A DNA stretch of 64,000 nucleotides, taken from positions 22,354,001 to 22,418,000 of the forward strand of contig NC_081819.1 in assembly GCF_030704535.1 (NCBI RefSeq), given 5' to 3'. The first letter of the stretch is position 1. The number at the start of each line of letters is the position of its first letter. Source of the DNA: Vitis vinifera. Taxonomy: Eukaryota; Streptophyta; Magnoliopsida; Vitales; Vitaceae. Shown piece after piece: positions 25,020-37,588 of the stretch. The notes under the pieces were generated by a model. It was given only the letters and a program-made list of their open reading frames with translations. It did no database searches and had not been told where the DNA came from. Both the position numbers and the translations under genes were made by a program.

Positions 25020-25560
25020 TATGATAAATAATTAATAAGAAAAAATTAATGTACAAAGATGTTTAGAATATAAAATTTTATATATCATATTAAATAAAAT
25101 ATTTATTTATTTGATAAATCTTATTATAGATTAAATAAAATTACATTTATCATTTTCTATTTTTTTAAAAAATTTTAAATTTTCATGTGAAAATCAAAAT
25201 CAATTATCATGATTTTTTTTTTAATTTTTACTTACAATTGTTAATTGAATATAGTTTTAACTTTTTTTTTTGGTTAAAATATTTAATATTTTATTTAAAA
25301 AAGATAAAAACTTAGTTGTGGTTATAACATTTTTCTATATTAAAATTTTAAAATTTTTATTCATATAAATAAAATAAATTTTTTTTCATAAAATTGTTAT
25401 ATTAAACCTAAAGAATTAAAAATAGAGACAGGTTTAATCTCGATAATGAATTTAATGCCAATTTCTTATGATTTCAAACTGTTCACCTTTTCCGGCTGGC
25501 GCTCTCACCATGAACTTCAAAATCCACAATGCGCTCACATTACACTTGCCTCTTCTCTAA
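24330..25560. other. AT-rich intergenic DNA
   Basis: Long A/T runs, an imperfect direct repeat of about 45 bases (TTAGTCAAATTAATATAAGTGTCAAAGTC near 24535 and 24570, motif quoted in part) and a trinucleotide repeat. No gene seen; the last 100 bases are presumably promoter of the MESD-like gene. Confidence 0.6.
24977..25020. repeat. (ATA)n microsatellite
   Basis: About 14 uninterrupted ATA units. Confidence 0.95.
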
Positions 25561-25656
25561 CATGTTCCACTGGTGCGCAGTTTAGAACCTTGTGCACACT
25601 GCAAAAGCTATATAAAATTCCACTACTACCCCTCCCTCTGCATTTTCCACGTTACA

Positions 25657-26646
25657 ATGGCGAACCACGCCAACTATTCGTCTTCTCTCCTTCGCCTTCT
25701 TCTCCTAACCCTAATCGTCGCTGGAATCGAACTCGCCGCCGGCGGAAAGCGCTCGGTACAGATCCCCGATGAGCTCGACGACGTGGTCGACGACGAGGAG
25801 GACGAGGCTTGGAAGGAATGGGGCAAAAGATCTGCTCCACCCACAAAATTCGACCCTCCCCCAACCGATTTTTCGGGGATGGACTTGTCCGAGATCCAGG
25901 CCGAAATGTTAAAGCGGCATTCCGGGCCGGCCTTCGGGTTCGTTAAGCTTCGATTGGGAGTTCGTCGGTCTCCGGTAATTGAACCTTGTTCTTGGTTCTT
26001 GAATTTTAGGGTTTGATAGGTCTGGATCCTTGAATTTCAGTCTTTTGTCTATGATGGTTCCTCGATAAGGTTTCTATGCGGCAAAAGATCATCTCGGTTG
26101 TTGACATTATAACAGGATCTTGCTTTATTTTCAGGATATGGTAGCTGAGATTGCTATGAAATGGACAAAGGTTCTCAGGACCGGAGCGATCGAGGCTAAT
26201 TTCATGGGCGTAGATATAAGCACAGTCATGTTCACTATGGAAAAAGGCCAAGACATAACAGAGGTAAGCTTCAGTCATCTCTAAGTGAGAACCTCAAGAT
26301 CTAATCCAATCAATCTTTCGCTATCAATGCATTGCGATCAATCGTGTTCTTTGATATAAGGATTAGATTTAGTTCTGCATACAGTTGTCTTGGTTTACAA
26401 TGATGATCTGTTTGTTTTAGAATTCTTAGTTCTTAATATCAGTGTTTAATCCATTTTGGCTTTCAGTTGAAAGAGTTCATATTGAATGAACCAGAAGCTT
26501 ATGAGGTGAAGATAGGGGATCAAGTTTTTCGAAGACCTGGAGACCCTCCTCTAGAGGAAGTTGTTGAGATGCTCCACAAAGAGAAAAACAAGGAGAAAAG
26601 TGACAGTCCTAGGAAGGAAAATGGGCACCCGAAAGAGGAGTTATAG
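25657..26646 (+). CDS. MESD-like ER chaperone family protein
   Basis: Three exons, 25657-25974, 26135-26263 and 26467-26646, all joined in phase 0 at GT-AG introns, give 208 residues. Residues 1-29 form a signal peptide (leucine-rich core LLRLLLLTLIVAG). An acidic stretch lies near 37-55, and the folded core at about 90-180 includes FGFVKLRL, WTKVLRTG and VMFTMEKG. The end is lysine/glutamate rich and finishes in KEEL, a KDEL-like ER retrieval signal. This plan matches MESD, the ER chaperone that in animals helps fold LRP-type receptors and ends in a similar tetrapeptide; its plant client is unknown to me. I chose the ATG at 25657 because the signal peptide starts there; an in-frame upstream start would bury it. 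Part of exon 2 recurs in the array to the left. Confidence 0.78.
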
Positions 26647-27516
26647 TTGACTGGAAATCCTACTTAGATACCCCTATGGAGCATTGTTTTTACTCTATTC
26701 CCTTTTGTCTGATCCATGGTCTAGATGCTTCAAATTTAGTAAAACAAGGAAGAAATTATAGTGTCCGAGAGAATTGAAACCTGAAAGAAGGGTTGTAGTT
26801 GACCAGAAATTGCCCTTAGATAACACGATTGAGCATTGTTTTGACTTTGCAGTATTTAAATTGTATACCCTTTGGTAGAATCCATTGTTGATATCTTTGC
26901 ATTAATAGACTTATCATTTGGAAGATTGTTCTTCCACCTTTGTCTGATTCCTCTTTTGCAAATCCATGATCTAATTTTTCCAACTTGAACTCCTGCCTTA
27001 GCATGCAAAGCTTGCTTACTTCATATAGCATATCAATGTATGAACAGTTATGTATAAGGCCATAGGCTATAACCATGTGCAGTTGTGCATAATGTGTGTA
27101 TGTATAGTACATACAGTAGATGATATTTCCTTCTGGTGATGGGTTTTTTGGGGGGTTTTAGGGTTTATACATCAGATTTCCTTTTGCAACAGCTCAAAGT
27201 TTTCAGGTGTTTTCTGTTTCGATTGTTAGAGACTTCACATGGACCATGACGATGTTACCAGGAATTAAGCATGCAAAACATTAAGATATAGGATATCACA
27301 TGCAACTCCAGTGATCCTGGCACCCTTTATTCTGAGACCAAAGAAATCTTTTCAACAGTTCCTTTCCCTTATGAATGGGAAGGAAAAAGAAAAAATGTTG
27401 GGTTTAATCAGTCTAATTCAGACTACACCATAAGGAATAATGTAGATCAAGTGTCATTTGCATTCGTAAATGGAATTGGTACCCAATAAATGAATAGGGA
27501 TCTAGTGGAGAAATGA
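26647..27516. other. 3' region of the MESD-like gene with a partial duplication
   Basis: The end of the coding region and start of the 3' UTR (26630-26720) recur imperfectly at about 26775-26990 (TTGTAGTTGACCAGAAATT, GAGCATTGTTTT, TTTGTCTGATTCC), so this looks like an old local duplication. No further gene seen before the convergent HAD gene. Confidence 0.55.
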
Positions 27517-30500
27517 CTATTTCAACTTCTTACTAAAGTCAGAGAGCTCAAGAAGTTGGATCCTGCTAATGCCAGCTGCTTCCTCTCTTTCTTTCTGGGT
27601 GTTGTATCCCCATTTCCCTGCCCCAACAAGGCACCCCATTGAACGAAAAGAGACAAGGAAGTTGAGGAAGATAACATACATGTAATTTTAACAAAGGAAG
27701 AAGCAAAGTGAGGAAAAATTACCAAGATACAAATTCCACCCATCTAATTCAGGCTCTTTGATGACATTCTTGAGGGTTGCAAGTCTATCTTCAACAAAAC
27801 TGGACAAAATTGGGTAAGCTAATATTAGTTTTCAATTTAACTTCACATTAGGATCACTGATGGGCAGGAAGATTACGAAAATGAAAAAACAGTCTGATTA
27901 AGGAGGCATTAAGATGATGATTCTGTTGCTGATATGCTAAGCACCAAAAAAATCTTACTGTAGTGTCAGGCCCTGATGTTCTGATTGCTTCTGAAGCTGC
28001 TTGAGCACTTCGACCTTAGGACTGTAGGAATTTTCAAAATAAGAAAACGAAAAATTAAACAACAGTAGATTGTTGAAGTACCAGATGCAATGGTTAGTGC
28101 TATTTCTCAACATCAACAGGTAGAAAACATACGAACCCTGTTCCCAGACCATAGATTCTTTCAGATGGTATTGTCACTCCTGCAAGCTCTCGTAGTAATG
28201 CTTCTGCAAATCGGCCCTGAAATGGAGAGGAGGAAAGGGGGGAGAGAGAGTAGATGACAAAGAAAAACAGTAAGAGATCTAAGAAGAAGAGAAATTGCAC
28301 CTTTAGCAAATAAAGAATTTACTTATAGGAGATTTGATTTCAAAATCCCAATTAGAATGCTGTATTCAGTGTCTAGTTATATATACTTTGACAATAAACA
28401 CACCTGTTTTGTGGTAACGATGTAGACCTTTGAGCTTGCAAACTTCAAAGCATCAGCAACACCTGGGTAAAATCTGCAATAGAAGCAACTTTTTGATCAA
28501 TTGTTAAACCATCAAAACCGAATTAAGCAAAAGAAACCAAATTTTTACTCGAGCAATAACCCATTTACAGTATTACAATATTTGGAGGAGCTTCAATGAT
28601 CTCCTTCAAATGTGCAAAGAATTTTGACTACATTTTGACTTGCTTTTCAGCAGACTGAGTCTTATTACATGTAGGAAACAAATATGGTGTCTATGAAATT
28701 GCTAATAGCCAAGCAAAGGAATGCAGGGATATCTCTAAACTGGAAATATACTAGCCCATATAAGAGAAACCACAGCAAATCCTATATTATGTACCCTATT
28801 CACTGGCTTTTCAGTAATATACATTATCTTTGCATGTTTGATCCCACCTTATCAAAGGAATTTTACCTATTTGCATCAATCCAAGTGGCCAAGTCATCCT
28901 CCATCCATTCATCCCTGACCTTTCCAAAAAGATCTACCAAAGGTTCCCTTTTCTCGTCCCATTCTTCCATTATGACAGGTTTGAGCTTTGACCAGTTCTC
29001 CAATATCCCCTCGATTGTAAGCCCCTCTACAACCTAGGACGTTAAGCCATGACTATCAGATGAAAACCAAACAATGGATAATGCTTGCAAACTGTCTAAC
29101 TTAGAAAACATGTTGAATGAAAAACATTTTTTGTGAGAATTTATTCTAAAAGTATGTTATTTTTTTAGAAAAAAATTGAGATGATTTTCAGTTAGAAGTG
29201 GTAAAATTTGATACAATTCATCAATATGATTTGAACTCTAATTCACTTTTCATGGATTTGTGTTGAATATAATTTTGGGTTTGGTCAAATTTAATTCGAT
29301 TTACATAACTTGTTTTTGGTTCAATTTGTATAGTAAGAATTTGACCCAAATTAATTCATTTTAAATTTAGTTTTAAATAAATAGGTGAATTGAATAGTAA
29401 GTATGTTTGATTAAGAAATTAATCATATAAATTTATAAAAGATTTAGCTCAACATGTTTACTAAATAGGAGGATCTTAAATATAGTAAAATGCCTGAACT
29501 CTATTAATATGAAGTGTCACCTTTATTTTCAGTTGTCTTTTATAAAGTATTTTGAGTAGCAATTGAAATTACAGAAAATATTTTAGAAATTCTTACATTT
29601 CATACAAGTGTATCGCAGAAGTTAAGAACACTTTCTCCTTTTCAAACAAAATTTTAGTTCTGAAAATAATTAAAAGATTGTTTTTAAAAAAGACCCAAAC
29701 AAAGCCTAAGATTTCCACTACAGTGTCACTCGAATTGACAACAAAATAACCCATATTTTGCATCCAACTGATAATAAAAGCCAGAGTTGCATGGATATCC
29801 ACTCACCGAGGACTTCCTGATGGATGGCAGTCTCATCTCCAGCAGCAACCTCACAAGCAGTAGATTTTCATACCCAGTTTCTACCACCGGTCGTATCTGC
29901 CATTTTTATAAATTCAAATATAAAATTTGCCTTTTTCTTTATGAATGAACTAAATTTAACTATGTATTCATATTTTCAATAATTTTTTTTATATATTTTA
30001 ATAGTTTTTCGTGATACTTTTAATAACACTGAAAACAAATTTGAAAAAAATTGTTCTTGATAAAAAATTTATCAAACACATGTTTTTGAAAAGCTTAAAA
30101 TTGTTTTTAAGAAAATTTGCTCAAATTCCAGAAGATGTATGAAACCGGGAAAGAAATTTTCCAATAAACGGCTCCAGATTCCCAAATTTTTCCAACTTCA
30201 ATTCTTTATTTTCAATATCACATCCAGCCATCATTCACATAAAAAGGCTTTAGAAAAAACGATAAAGAATAGTATTCGATGACTTGAAGAACAGGGAGGA
30301 AGAAGAATAGCTTACTATGAACATCTGATCAACAATCCAATCCTCCAACTTCGAATCCACACCGTCGAACAAACCAGGCCATCTCACCTTAGCAGCCTAC
30401 AAAGGAGAACAACATCAAAAACGTAATTTACTTCGTTAAGCCCTAAAACCTCTGTTTGGTTGCCAAGAAAATGAAGTAAACAGCTTCGGCAATTTTGCAC

Positions 30501-30654
30501 AATGGCTAATTTTATCTTGCTTTTACTTTATTTTCTCGGAACCAAACATGGTGACGAAAACGGAGAAGAGCGAAACCTTGACAGCGGAGAGAGAGCTCTC
30601 TCCACAGCTATCGCAGAGAATTCCATCGAAATCCAACGCGTAAAGATCGCCCAT
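27517..30654 (-). CDS. HAD-superfamily hydrolase, plant-specific group
   Basis: Nine exons on the minus strand (30654-30577, 30396-30316, 29896-29807, 29033-28867, 28473-28404, 28216-28137, 28021-27959, 27799-27723, 27617-27517) join at GT-AG borders into 268 residues without a stop. The start MGDLYALDFDGILCDSCGES holds HAD motif I (D8-F-D10-G), with D8 the expected nucleophile. YIVTTKQ near 156-162 is motif II, K191 or K196 is a candidate for motif III, and FVEDR near 211-215 supplies the acidic motif IV. The group resembles the Arabidopsis protein I recall as At2g45990, of unknown substrate. No transit peptide is evident at the very start. Phosphatase activity is inferred from motifs only. 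Parts of exons 1 and 2 are duplicated at 35213-35508. Confidence 0.87.
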
Positions 30655-32578
30655 TTCCTCTGAGATTACTCGCCGCCCAATTGCGATCTTCTCCTCTTAG
30701 TCCACCCGCCCCAAGAGACGACAATGGGTTGTCCCAGTGGAACTCTGCCACGTGTTGTCGTACTCACATTTTTTGACGGCATGGATCTATGATCGTTGGG
30801 TGACTATAGGCCACGAGTGAACGGACGGTTGAGATACGTGGGGTTTAGGAATGGTATTTCAGTAATTTTGTATAATATCAGCATTTCTCTTTAAAGAAAT
30901 AAAGAGAGAAAAAAAAAACAAGATTTTATTAGAATTAGAAACAGATTTTTTTTAAAAAAAGTTTATTTATTGAATTCCTTCCCATATAATTTTTTTCCCG
31001 CCTGTATGATAATTTAAAATAAGAAATCTCTCAAATTAATTTTAAACTTTCTTTTTATTGAATATAAATTAATTGACATTATATTTAATATCTAATGTCC
31101 AGATAATAAAAGTCTGCAGTCTTATATTAAAATCAATATTAAATTAATAAATGATTAATTAAGTTGAATTTTTCTTTCATGTTAATAATTACTAAGGTGT
31201 ATATTTATAAAAATAAAAATAAAAGTCTGATCATTTAAAATTCACACGAAATATTATCATAGAATTATATTGAGCTCAAGTTCATTTCAATTGGAGGGTT
31301 TGATTTAGGTCAGTTTTCAATTAATCGGAGGATCAAATTTTGCTTTTTCTTTTTTTATCTAATTGAAATTGATTGTAATAGATATAATAATTACACTAAG
31401 AGTCCATTACTTATGAAAGGAATCATTTAAACTATGGTTCCAAAAAATTTAAGAAAAAATATAAAATCAATAAATTATTTTTATATTTTGCTTCAAATTC
31501 ATTTCATTTAATTTAATTTGTTTTTAATATAATGATTAAATATTTTTAAAATATATAAGTTTTTAATTAATTTTAAATATATTTAACTTTGATATTTTTC
31601 ATAGATAAGAAAGTGAGAAAATTATTTGTAGTTCTTTTTTTCTTTTATCACTGTTTTTCCCAAGAATCAAATACAACTGATTTTTAATTTAGTATTAACT
31701 TGATTTAGAGTGTTTTTCATAATAATTCTACAAGACGTTTATAGTATTTTTAATACTTAAAAAATAAAAAAATTTAAATATTAAAAAGATTAAAAATGCT
31801 CATTGAAATCACTAACAAACGAACTCTTAATTTAATTTGATTAGGTTCATTTAGTGGGCTAAAAATACCTAATTTTTTTTGGAAAATGAAACCAAAAAAA
31901 TTATTATCATATTATAGGACTAAATAAATACATATCATACAACTCAAAATATCATAATCAAATTTAAGATATTTTCACAATAGTTATGATTATTATTAGG
32001 TTGAAAACAGTTTTTTTATTCAGAGTATTTTGAGCAATTAGCATTTTAAGAATTTTTATATCAAACGTAAAATAATTAATAAATGATTGATCAAGTTGAA
32101 TTTTTCTTTCATGTTAATAATTACTAAGGTGTATATTTATAAAAAATTTTTAAAAAAAGTCTGATCATTTAAAATTCACAATAATTTCATGAAAAATAAA
32201 CTAATAATTATTTCTCATATTTGGCTTCTCAATAATTCTTAAAAAACTTTTCCAAACAAATTCTTATTATCCTCTTAGCTTAAATTAATAAATAAATAAA
32301 AAATTCATTCCAAAACCAATCAAATGTTTTAATTATTTATTTTTTTAACTCCATAAAATCAAATTGATAATTTGGATTTTTAATCAAATCAATATAAGAA
32401 ATTTCAAAAACCCTAAACACCATTTCCATTTATTGAAAAAACTTTTTGTCAATAAATTATGATTAAAACAAACAAACAAACCATTTCCATTCATGATAAT
32501 CAGAGCAAAAACTAATCTCTACTCTCTCTGACTGAAGCCATGCAAAAGTACTGCAGACAAAAACTACCCAATTGAAAC
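30188..32578. repeat. Segmental duplication, copy 1 (HAD 5' end and upstream DNA)
   Basis: From CTTCAATTCTTTATTTTCAATATC in HAD intron 2, through exons 2 and 1 and about 1.9 kb upstream, to GACAAAAACTACCCAATTG, the sequence recurs in order at 35090-37208 with many small changes. It also contains its own internal repeat: a stretch starting GAATTTTTCTTTCATGTTAA occurs at 31167 and 32098. The part upstream of 30720 is AT-rich and shows no gene. Confidence 0.85.
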
Positions 32579-32735
32579 TGTAATTAGTAACAATTAAGCC
32601 AATCAGTTAGCTTCAGTTTAATAATAGCTAAACCACCTTACCTATAACACACTGTGTCTCATTCTGTTAGAACAATCGTTTCTTCTTTTCACTTTTCATA
32701 ATTTCTTTCCTTCCTGATTCTCTTATTCCTTAACA
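32579..32735 (+). repeat. Short 5' LTR of the truncated copia element
   Basis: About 157 bp from TGTAATTAGTAAC to CCTTAACA, ending directly at the primer site. The left limit is inferred from the point where the duplicated flank ends; no second LTR is left to confirm it. Confidence 0.65.
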
Positions 32736-32748
32736 TGGTATCAGAGCC
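32736..32748 (+). promoter_or_regulatory. Primer binding site, initiator methionine tRNA
   Basis: TGGTATCAGAGCC directly after the LTR end CCTTAACA. Confidence 0.9.
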
Positions 32749-32764
32749 TGCTCTACCCTAAGCC

Positions 32765-35068
32765 ATGGAAACTTCATCGATAACCTCCATGGAGAACACT
32801 GCAAGAACCACTAGTCTCCTTCTAGTTTCTTTTTCTCATCCAATCTCGTCCAAATTGGACAACAAAAACTTTCTGATATGGCGAAAGCGAATACTAACAA
32901 TTTTAAGAGGTCGTAAACTTCAAAATTTTCTTTCTGAATCAATAGTTCTACCCTCAAAATTCATGTCTCCAAGTGATGAATGAACATCATTGTCTCATCA
33001 ATCCTAAGTTTCAAGATTGGGAGCAACAGGACCAACTCATCATGTCATGGATTCTTGCATCCATATCAGATGCCCTTCTAACACGTATGATTAATTGTGA
33101 TACTTCAGCTCAGGTATGGAAGACTCTTGAACAATATTTTTCCACTCAAGTACGAGCTAAAATAACCCAGTTCAAGACTCAGTTTCACAACACAAAGAAA
33201 TGTGATCTGTCTATAAGCGATTACCTTTTCAAGATTAGAAATATTATTGATCACTTGGCTTTAGTTGGCCATAATCTTTTTGATAAAGATCATATAAATG
33301 CAGTGTTTGAAGGATTACTTCAAGAATATGAAACATTCATCATCTCAATAAGCTCAAGAATCGACCCATATGCAGTTGAAGAAATTGAAGCACTTCTTCT
33401 TGCCGAAGAAACTCGCATTGAGAAAAACATCAAGATTCATGAATTCTCTGCTCCCAATTTAGCCTACCTGGTCATATTCAATGGACCCTCAAATTTCAAC
33501 CAAAGACTTGACAATAGAATTTATAGCATGAACTCATCTGCATTCTCTGGAAATGGAATATCCCACGACTGTGGGAACTCATCTCAACGAGAGAGAGGAA
33601 GATCGGGTAGAGGTTCTTGAAGAAGCAACAATAAACCTCAATGTCAGCTCTATGGTAGAATGAGACATGTAGTCATGCAATGCTATTACAGATTTGATTA
33701 GTCATTTTTTGGTCTCTCACAACTTTAAGGAAACCGTGCATAAAGAAACATAGCCCACCTTTCACAACAACTCTCTGAACACATCTACCTAGGATTTCCG
33801 TCGACAACACCAGGATTTCTATCTTAACACCAGAAGTCTCACATGACACTAATTGGCACCCATATTATGGAGCAACAAACCATCTCACACCTAATATCAA
33901 CAATCTTATGATCAAATCACAATTCCCTACATCAGAATAGGTGTTCGTGGGAAATGGTAAGGGTCTCCCTATACACCATATTGGACATACTTCCATTCCC
34001 ATCACTAGTTATTCCATCCAAATTCTTTACCCTAAAACAACTTCTACATGTTCTAGAAATTATTAAAAACCTTCTTAGTGTTTCAAAGTTTGCTAATGAT
34101 GATCATGTATTTTTTGAATTCCATCTCAATTCCTACTTTGTCAAAGATCTTGCAACCAAAACAATTCTTTTACAAGGACAACTTAAAGGAGGACTATATG
34201 TGTTTGATAACACACAACTCAATATCAGTCATCAGTGAAAGCCATCCTCCAGTTCTCAAAGCTCAAAGATTTCCTTTCTCTCATGTTTCACAACAACATC
34301 TATCTCTCCAAAGACTTCAACAGCAGCAGCTACACTTGAAAATGCTCACTCATCATTCAGTCTATGGCATGATAGATTGGGGCATCTTTCTGCAAAAATT
34401 TGTCTCTTATACTCAACAAATGTAATCTTTCACATCTCAATAAAAAGTCATCCATTATTTGCTCTGCTTGCTACATGGGAAAAATTCACAAGCTCCCGTT
34501 CCATCATTCCACAACCTCTTATATGACACCCTTGGAGCTGATCCATTCATACCTTTGGGAACCTGCCTCAATACCTTTGTCAAATGGATACAAATATTAT
34601 ATTCATTTTATTGACGCCTACTCTCGGTTTACCTGGATATATATGGTCAAACAAAAATCCGAAGCACTTCAAGTTTTCCTCAATTTCAAGGCACAAATGG
34701 AACTTCAACTCAGTCACAAGATTAAAGTTGTGCAAACTGACTGGGAAGGAGAATATCAGGCGTTCACACATTATTTACTCTCCAATGGAATAATTCATAG
34801 GACCTCATACCTCTACACGCATGAACAGAACAGTATTGCTGAGAGTAAACATCAACACATTGTTGAACATGGCCTCACTTTGTTAGCTCAAACATCTCTT
34901 TCCCTCAAATATTGGGATGAAGCCTTTCGTACCTGCGTATTTCTAAACAATAGATTGTCCACCTCAGTTTTGAAGAACAAATCTCCACTTGAAGTATTGT
35001 TTCATACAACACCTTCCTACTCACAACTCAAAGTATTCGGCTATGCTTGCTACCCTTTTTTCCAGTAA
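32765..35068 (+). pseudogene. Decayed copia gag-protease-integrase
   Basis: Gag begins METSSITSMENT at 32765, stops at 32983 and continues in another frame from 32973 to 33620 (gag core with LIMSWILASISDALL). The zinc knuckle has lost a cysteine (CQLYG), and the protease site reads YYGATNH, without the catalytic Asp. Further frames at 33954-34238 and 34078-34425 are broken. An integrase frame covers 34400-35068 with CSACYMGKIHKLPF, QTDWEGEY and the glutamate in NSIAESKH, but the first catalytic Asp is replaced (HSYLWEP). Clearly non-functional. Confidence 0.9.
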
Positions 35069-35212
35069 ATCAACCAGTTGTGTCAAAATTAACTTCAATT
35101 CTTTATGTTCAATATCACATCCAGCCATCATTCACATAAAAAAAAAAAAAAAAAACCTTTAGAAAAAACGATAAAAGAATAGTTTTCGTTGAATTAAAGA
35201 AGAAGAGCTTAC

Positions 35213-35508
35213 TATGAACATCTAATCAAAAATCCAATCCTCCAACTTCGAATCCACACCGTCGAACAAACCAGGCCATCTCACCTTAGCAGCCTACGAA
35301 GGAGAACAACATCAAAACGTAATTTACTCCGTTAAGCCCTAAAACCTCTGTTTGGTTGCCAAGAAAATGAAGGAAACAGCTTGGCAATTTTGCATAATGA
35401 CTAATTTTATCTTCGTGGTTTTTCCTTTATTTTCTTGGGAACCAAACATGTGACGAAAACGGAGAAGAGCGAAACCTTGACAGCGGAGAGAGCTCTCTCC
35501 ACAGCTAC
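35213..35508 (-). pseudogene. Truncated copy of HAD exons 1 and 2
   Basis: Exon 2 copy at 35293-35213 keeps its 81-bp length and splice sites but carries an in-frame TAG (GAT TAG ATG, where the gene has CAG). Exon 1 copy starts at 35476 and is cut at about 35508: a 2-bp deletion in the GAGAGAGAG run shifts the frame, and the part with the DxDG motif and ATG is gone. Confidence 0.88.
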
Positions 35509-36198
35509 TCGCCACCCAATCGCGATCTCCTCTTCTTAGTTCACCCGCCGAAGAGACGACAACGGGTTTTCCGTCACCGCCAGTGGTACTGTGCCACGTG
35601 TTATCCTACTCACAAATCTCCAACATACTCTCAGCTCAGGCTATCTTCCTTTCCCAAGTTTCCTACCACCACTATCTTGTCTCCCAAGTCTCTCTAAAAC
35701 CTCTCCCTCACCCTCTGTAACAACTCCAGAAAAGAAAAATATCTCCCCTCCCACACCTCTCTGCCTTGCCCCTCCAAGCCAGCCCAAAAAAAAACGCTCA
35801 CCTGATGTCTTTCTCTCCAAGCCACCCCCCAAAATATCTGTGTCACCAGCCAGCCCCCAAATCCCCCCTCACTCTTAACGGCCTCACTGCAAAAAAACTC
35901 TCCTCTGCTGAATATTCCCTCATACGTGTCTCTTCCCCATTGCATCCACTAACCATTATTGTGACTCCCTGATGGCTAACCACAAGGCGACACGTGAGTC
36001 CTGGAGAGCCCTCCACCTGGTAGAAAAGCCTACAGAAATGTGATAAAAATGAGCCCAAAAATGGGTCTACACAAAGTTTGCTTTATTTTATTTTATATCT
36101 AATAATTATACTTTTAAAACGAACCCAACAAACCCTTTAAACTAGGTTTGATTAAAAAAAAAAAACAAAAGAAAAAAAGAGAAAATACAAAAAAAAAA

Positions 36199-36220
36199 TA
36201 TATATATATATATATATAAA
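36199..36220. repeat. Short TA microsatellite
   Basis: About ten TA units within an A-rich tract. Confidence 0.85.
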
Positions 36221-37588
36221 ATAAATTTAAAATCAATAAATTATTTTTATATTATACTTGTAACTCATTTCACTTAATTTAATTTATTGATATAATAATT
36301 AAATATTTTAAAAATATTTAAGTTTTTAATTAATTTTAAACATACAAAATAAAAAAAATCATTATCTTTAATTTTTTTTCTTCTATCACTATTTTTTCGT
36401 AAACCAAATATAATCTTAGTGTTTGTGTAAATAAACTAAAATAAAAAAAAGTTTCAACGATGTTGGTAATGTATTGAGTGACTAAATAAATGGTTTTTAA
36501 TTTAGTACTAACTAGATCTAATTTAGTTTGTGAAGGTTCCTTTAGTTGACTACATATACCCATGTTTTCTGGATGAAATAAATATAAATCATACAACCCA
36601 AAATATCATGAATTTAAGATATTTCCACAATAGTTATGATTATTATGAGGATAAAAACAAAGACCCTAGATTTATCTTAAAATTATTATGGAAACGGTTT
36701 TCTTTTATTTTTTTAGAGTATTTTGACCAATTAGCATTTTAACAATTTTTATAACAAATCGTACAATAATTTGATGAAAAATAAATCAATAACAATTTTT
36801 TATATTTGGCTTCTCAATAATTCTTAAAAACCTTTGTTAAACAAACTCTTATAGTCTCGTTAGCTTATATTGATAAAAAAAAAAAAAAAACAAAGGTTTA
36901 ATAGGATAAGCGATGGAATGGTTTAAGAAATTTTTTTTAGATTTGTTATTTTTTTTCCTTCAAAATCAAATTAGTAATTTTGATTTTTAATTAAATTAAT
37001 GTAAGAAATTTAAAAAACCATAAACACCATATGCTGCTCTTCCAATCTGCAGCTTCATAATTATTGAAAAAAAAATTGTCAATAAATTGTGATTGAAAAA
37101 AAAAAAAACCATTTCCATTCACGAGAATCAGAGTAAAAAACTAAAAACTAATCTCTACTCTCTGTGACTGACAACATGCAAAAGTACTGCAGACAAAAAC
37201 TACCAACTGAAACTGTATTCCCACACTTTGGACCCTACAAATTCCTCATGCCAAAACACGATTTATCTAGTGAAAAAGAACCGACCATGAACAGAAAAAA
37301 ACGATGAGTTTGAATCTAAAATTGTACCCTTCATTGCTGTTTAACACCGAACTTAGTCTTCTGAGGCATATTGAATGACATGTTCTTGGCTTCTGTGTAT
37401 TCTTTTTCTTGTTATGGCAGGAGGTTCGAACTGCGCAACAACAAAATCTGTACTGTAAAAATTGTCCCAAATCCGGAAATACGATTCAGGTTTTCGTACT
37501 TACAGTTGCAGGATGTACTGCCCTGCACGGATGACGGGGTGGTGTGCTTGAGCTCCGATATGAACTAATGGTTTTGAATCGATGATGA

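Larger units (their letters stand above)
32579..35090 (+). mobile_element. Ty1/copia element, 5' half only
   Basis: Begins with a short LTR, continues through a tRNA-iMet primer site, gag, a decayed protease and integrase, and breaks off in the integrase C-terminal region near 35068-35090, where it joins sequence of HAD intron 2. Reverse transcriptase, RNase H and the 3' LTR are missing. It sits exactly where copy 2 of the duplication reads straight on (GAAACTG then TATTCCC), so the element entered copy 1 and later lost its 3' half with adjoining DNA. Confidence 0.85.
35090..37208. repeat. Segmental duplication, copy 2
   Basis: Recapitulates 30188-32578 in order: HAD intron 2, exon 2, intron 1, part of exon 1, upstream DNA. 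It has an A run at about 35137 and an extra cytosine-rich insert of several hundred bases (about 35610-36050, rich in CCTCCC and CCACC) that has no counterpart in copy 1. Reading frames in that insert are composition-driven. Confidence 0.82.

Noticed and set aside
25573-25656. Upstream in-frame start for the MESD-like protein
   Set aside because: It would place 28 residues before the signal peptide.
37423-37489. Plus-strand YCKNCPKSGN stretch as a zinc-binding exon
   Set aside because: It lies opposite the downstream side of the minus-strand Yippee-like exon, gives no continuation in any frame, and splice sites are not convincing.
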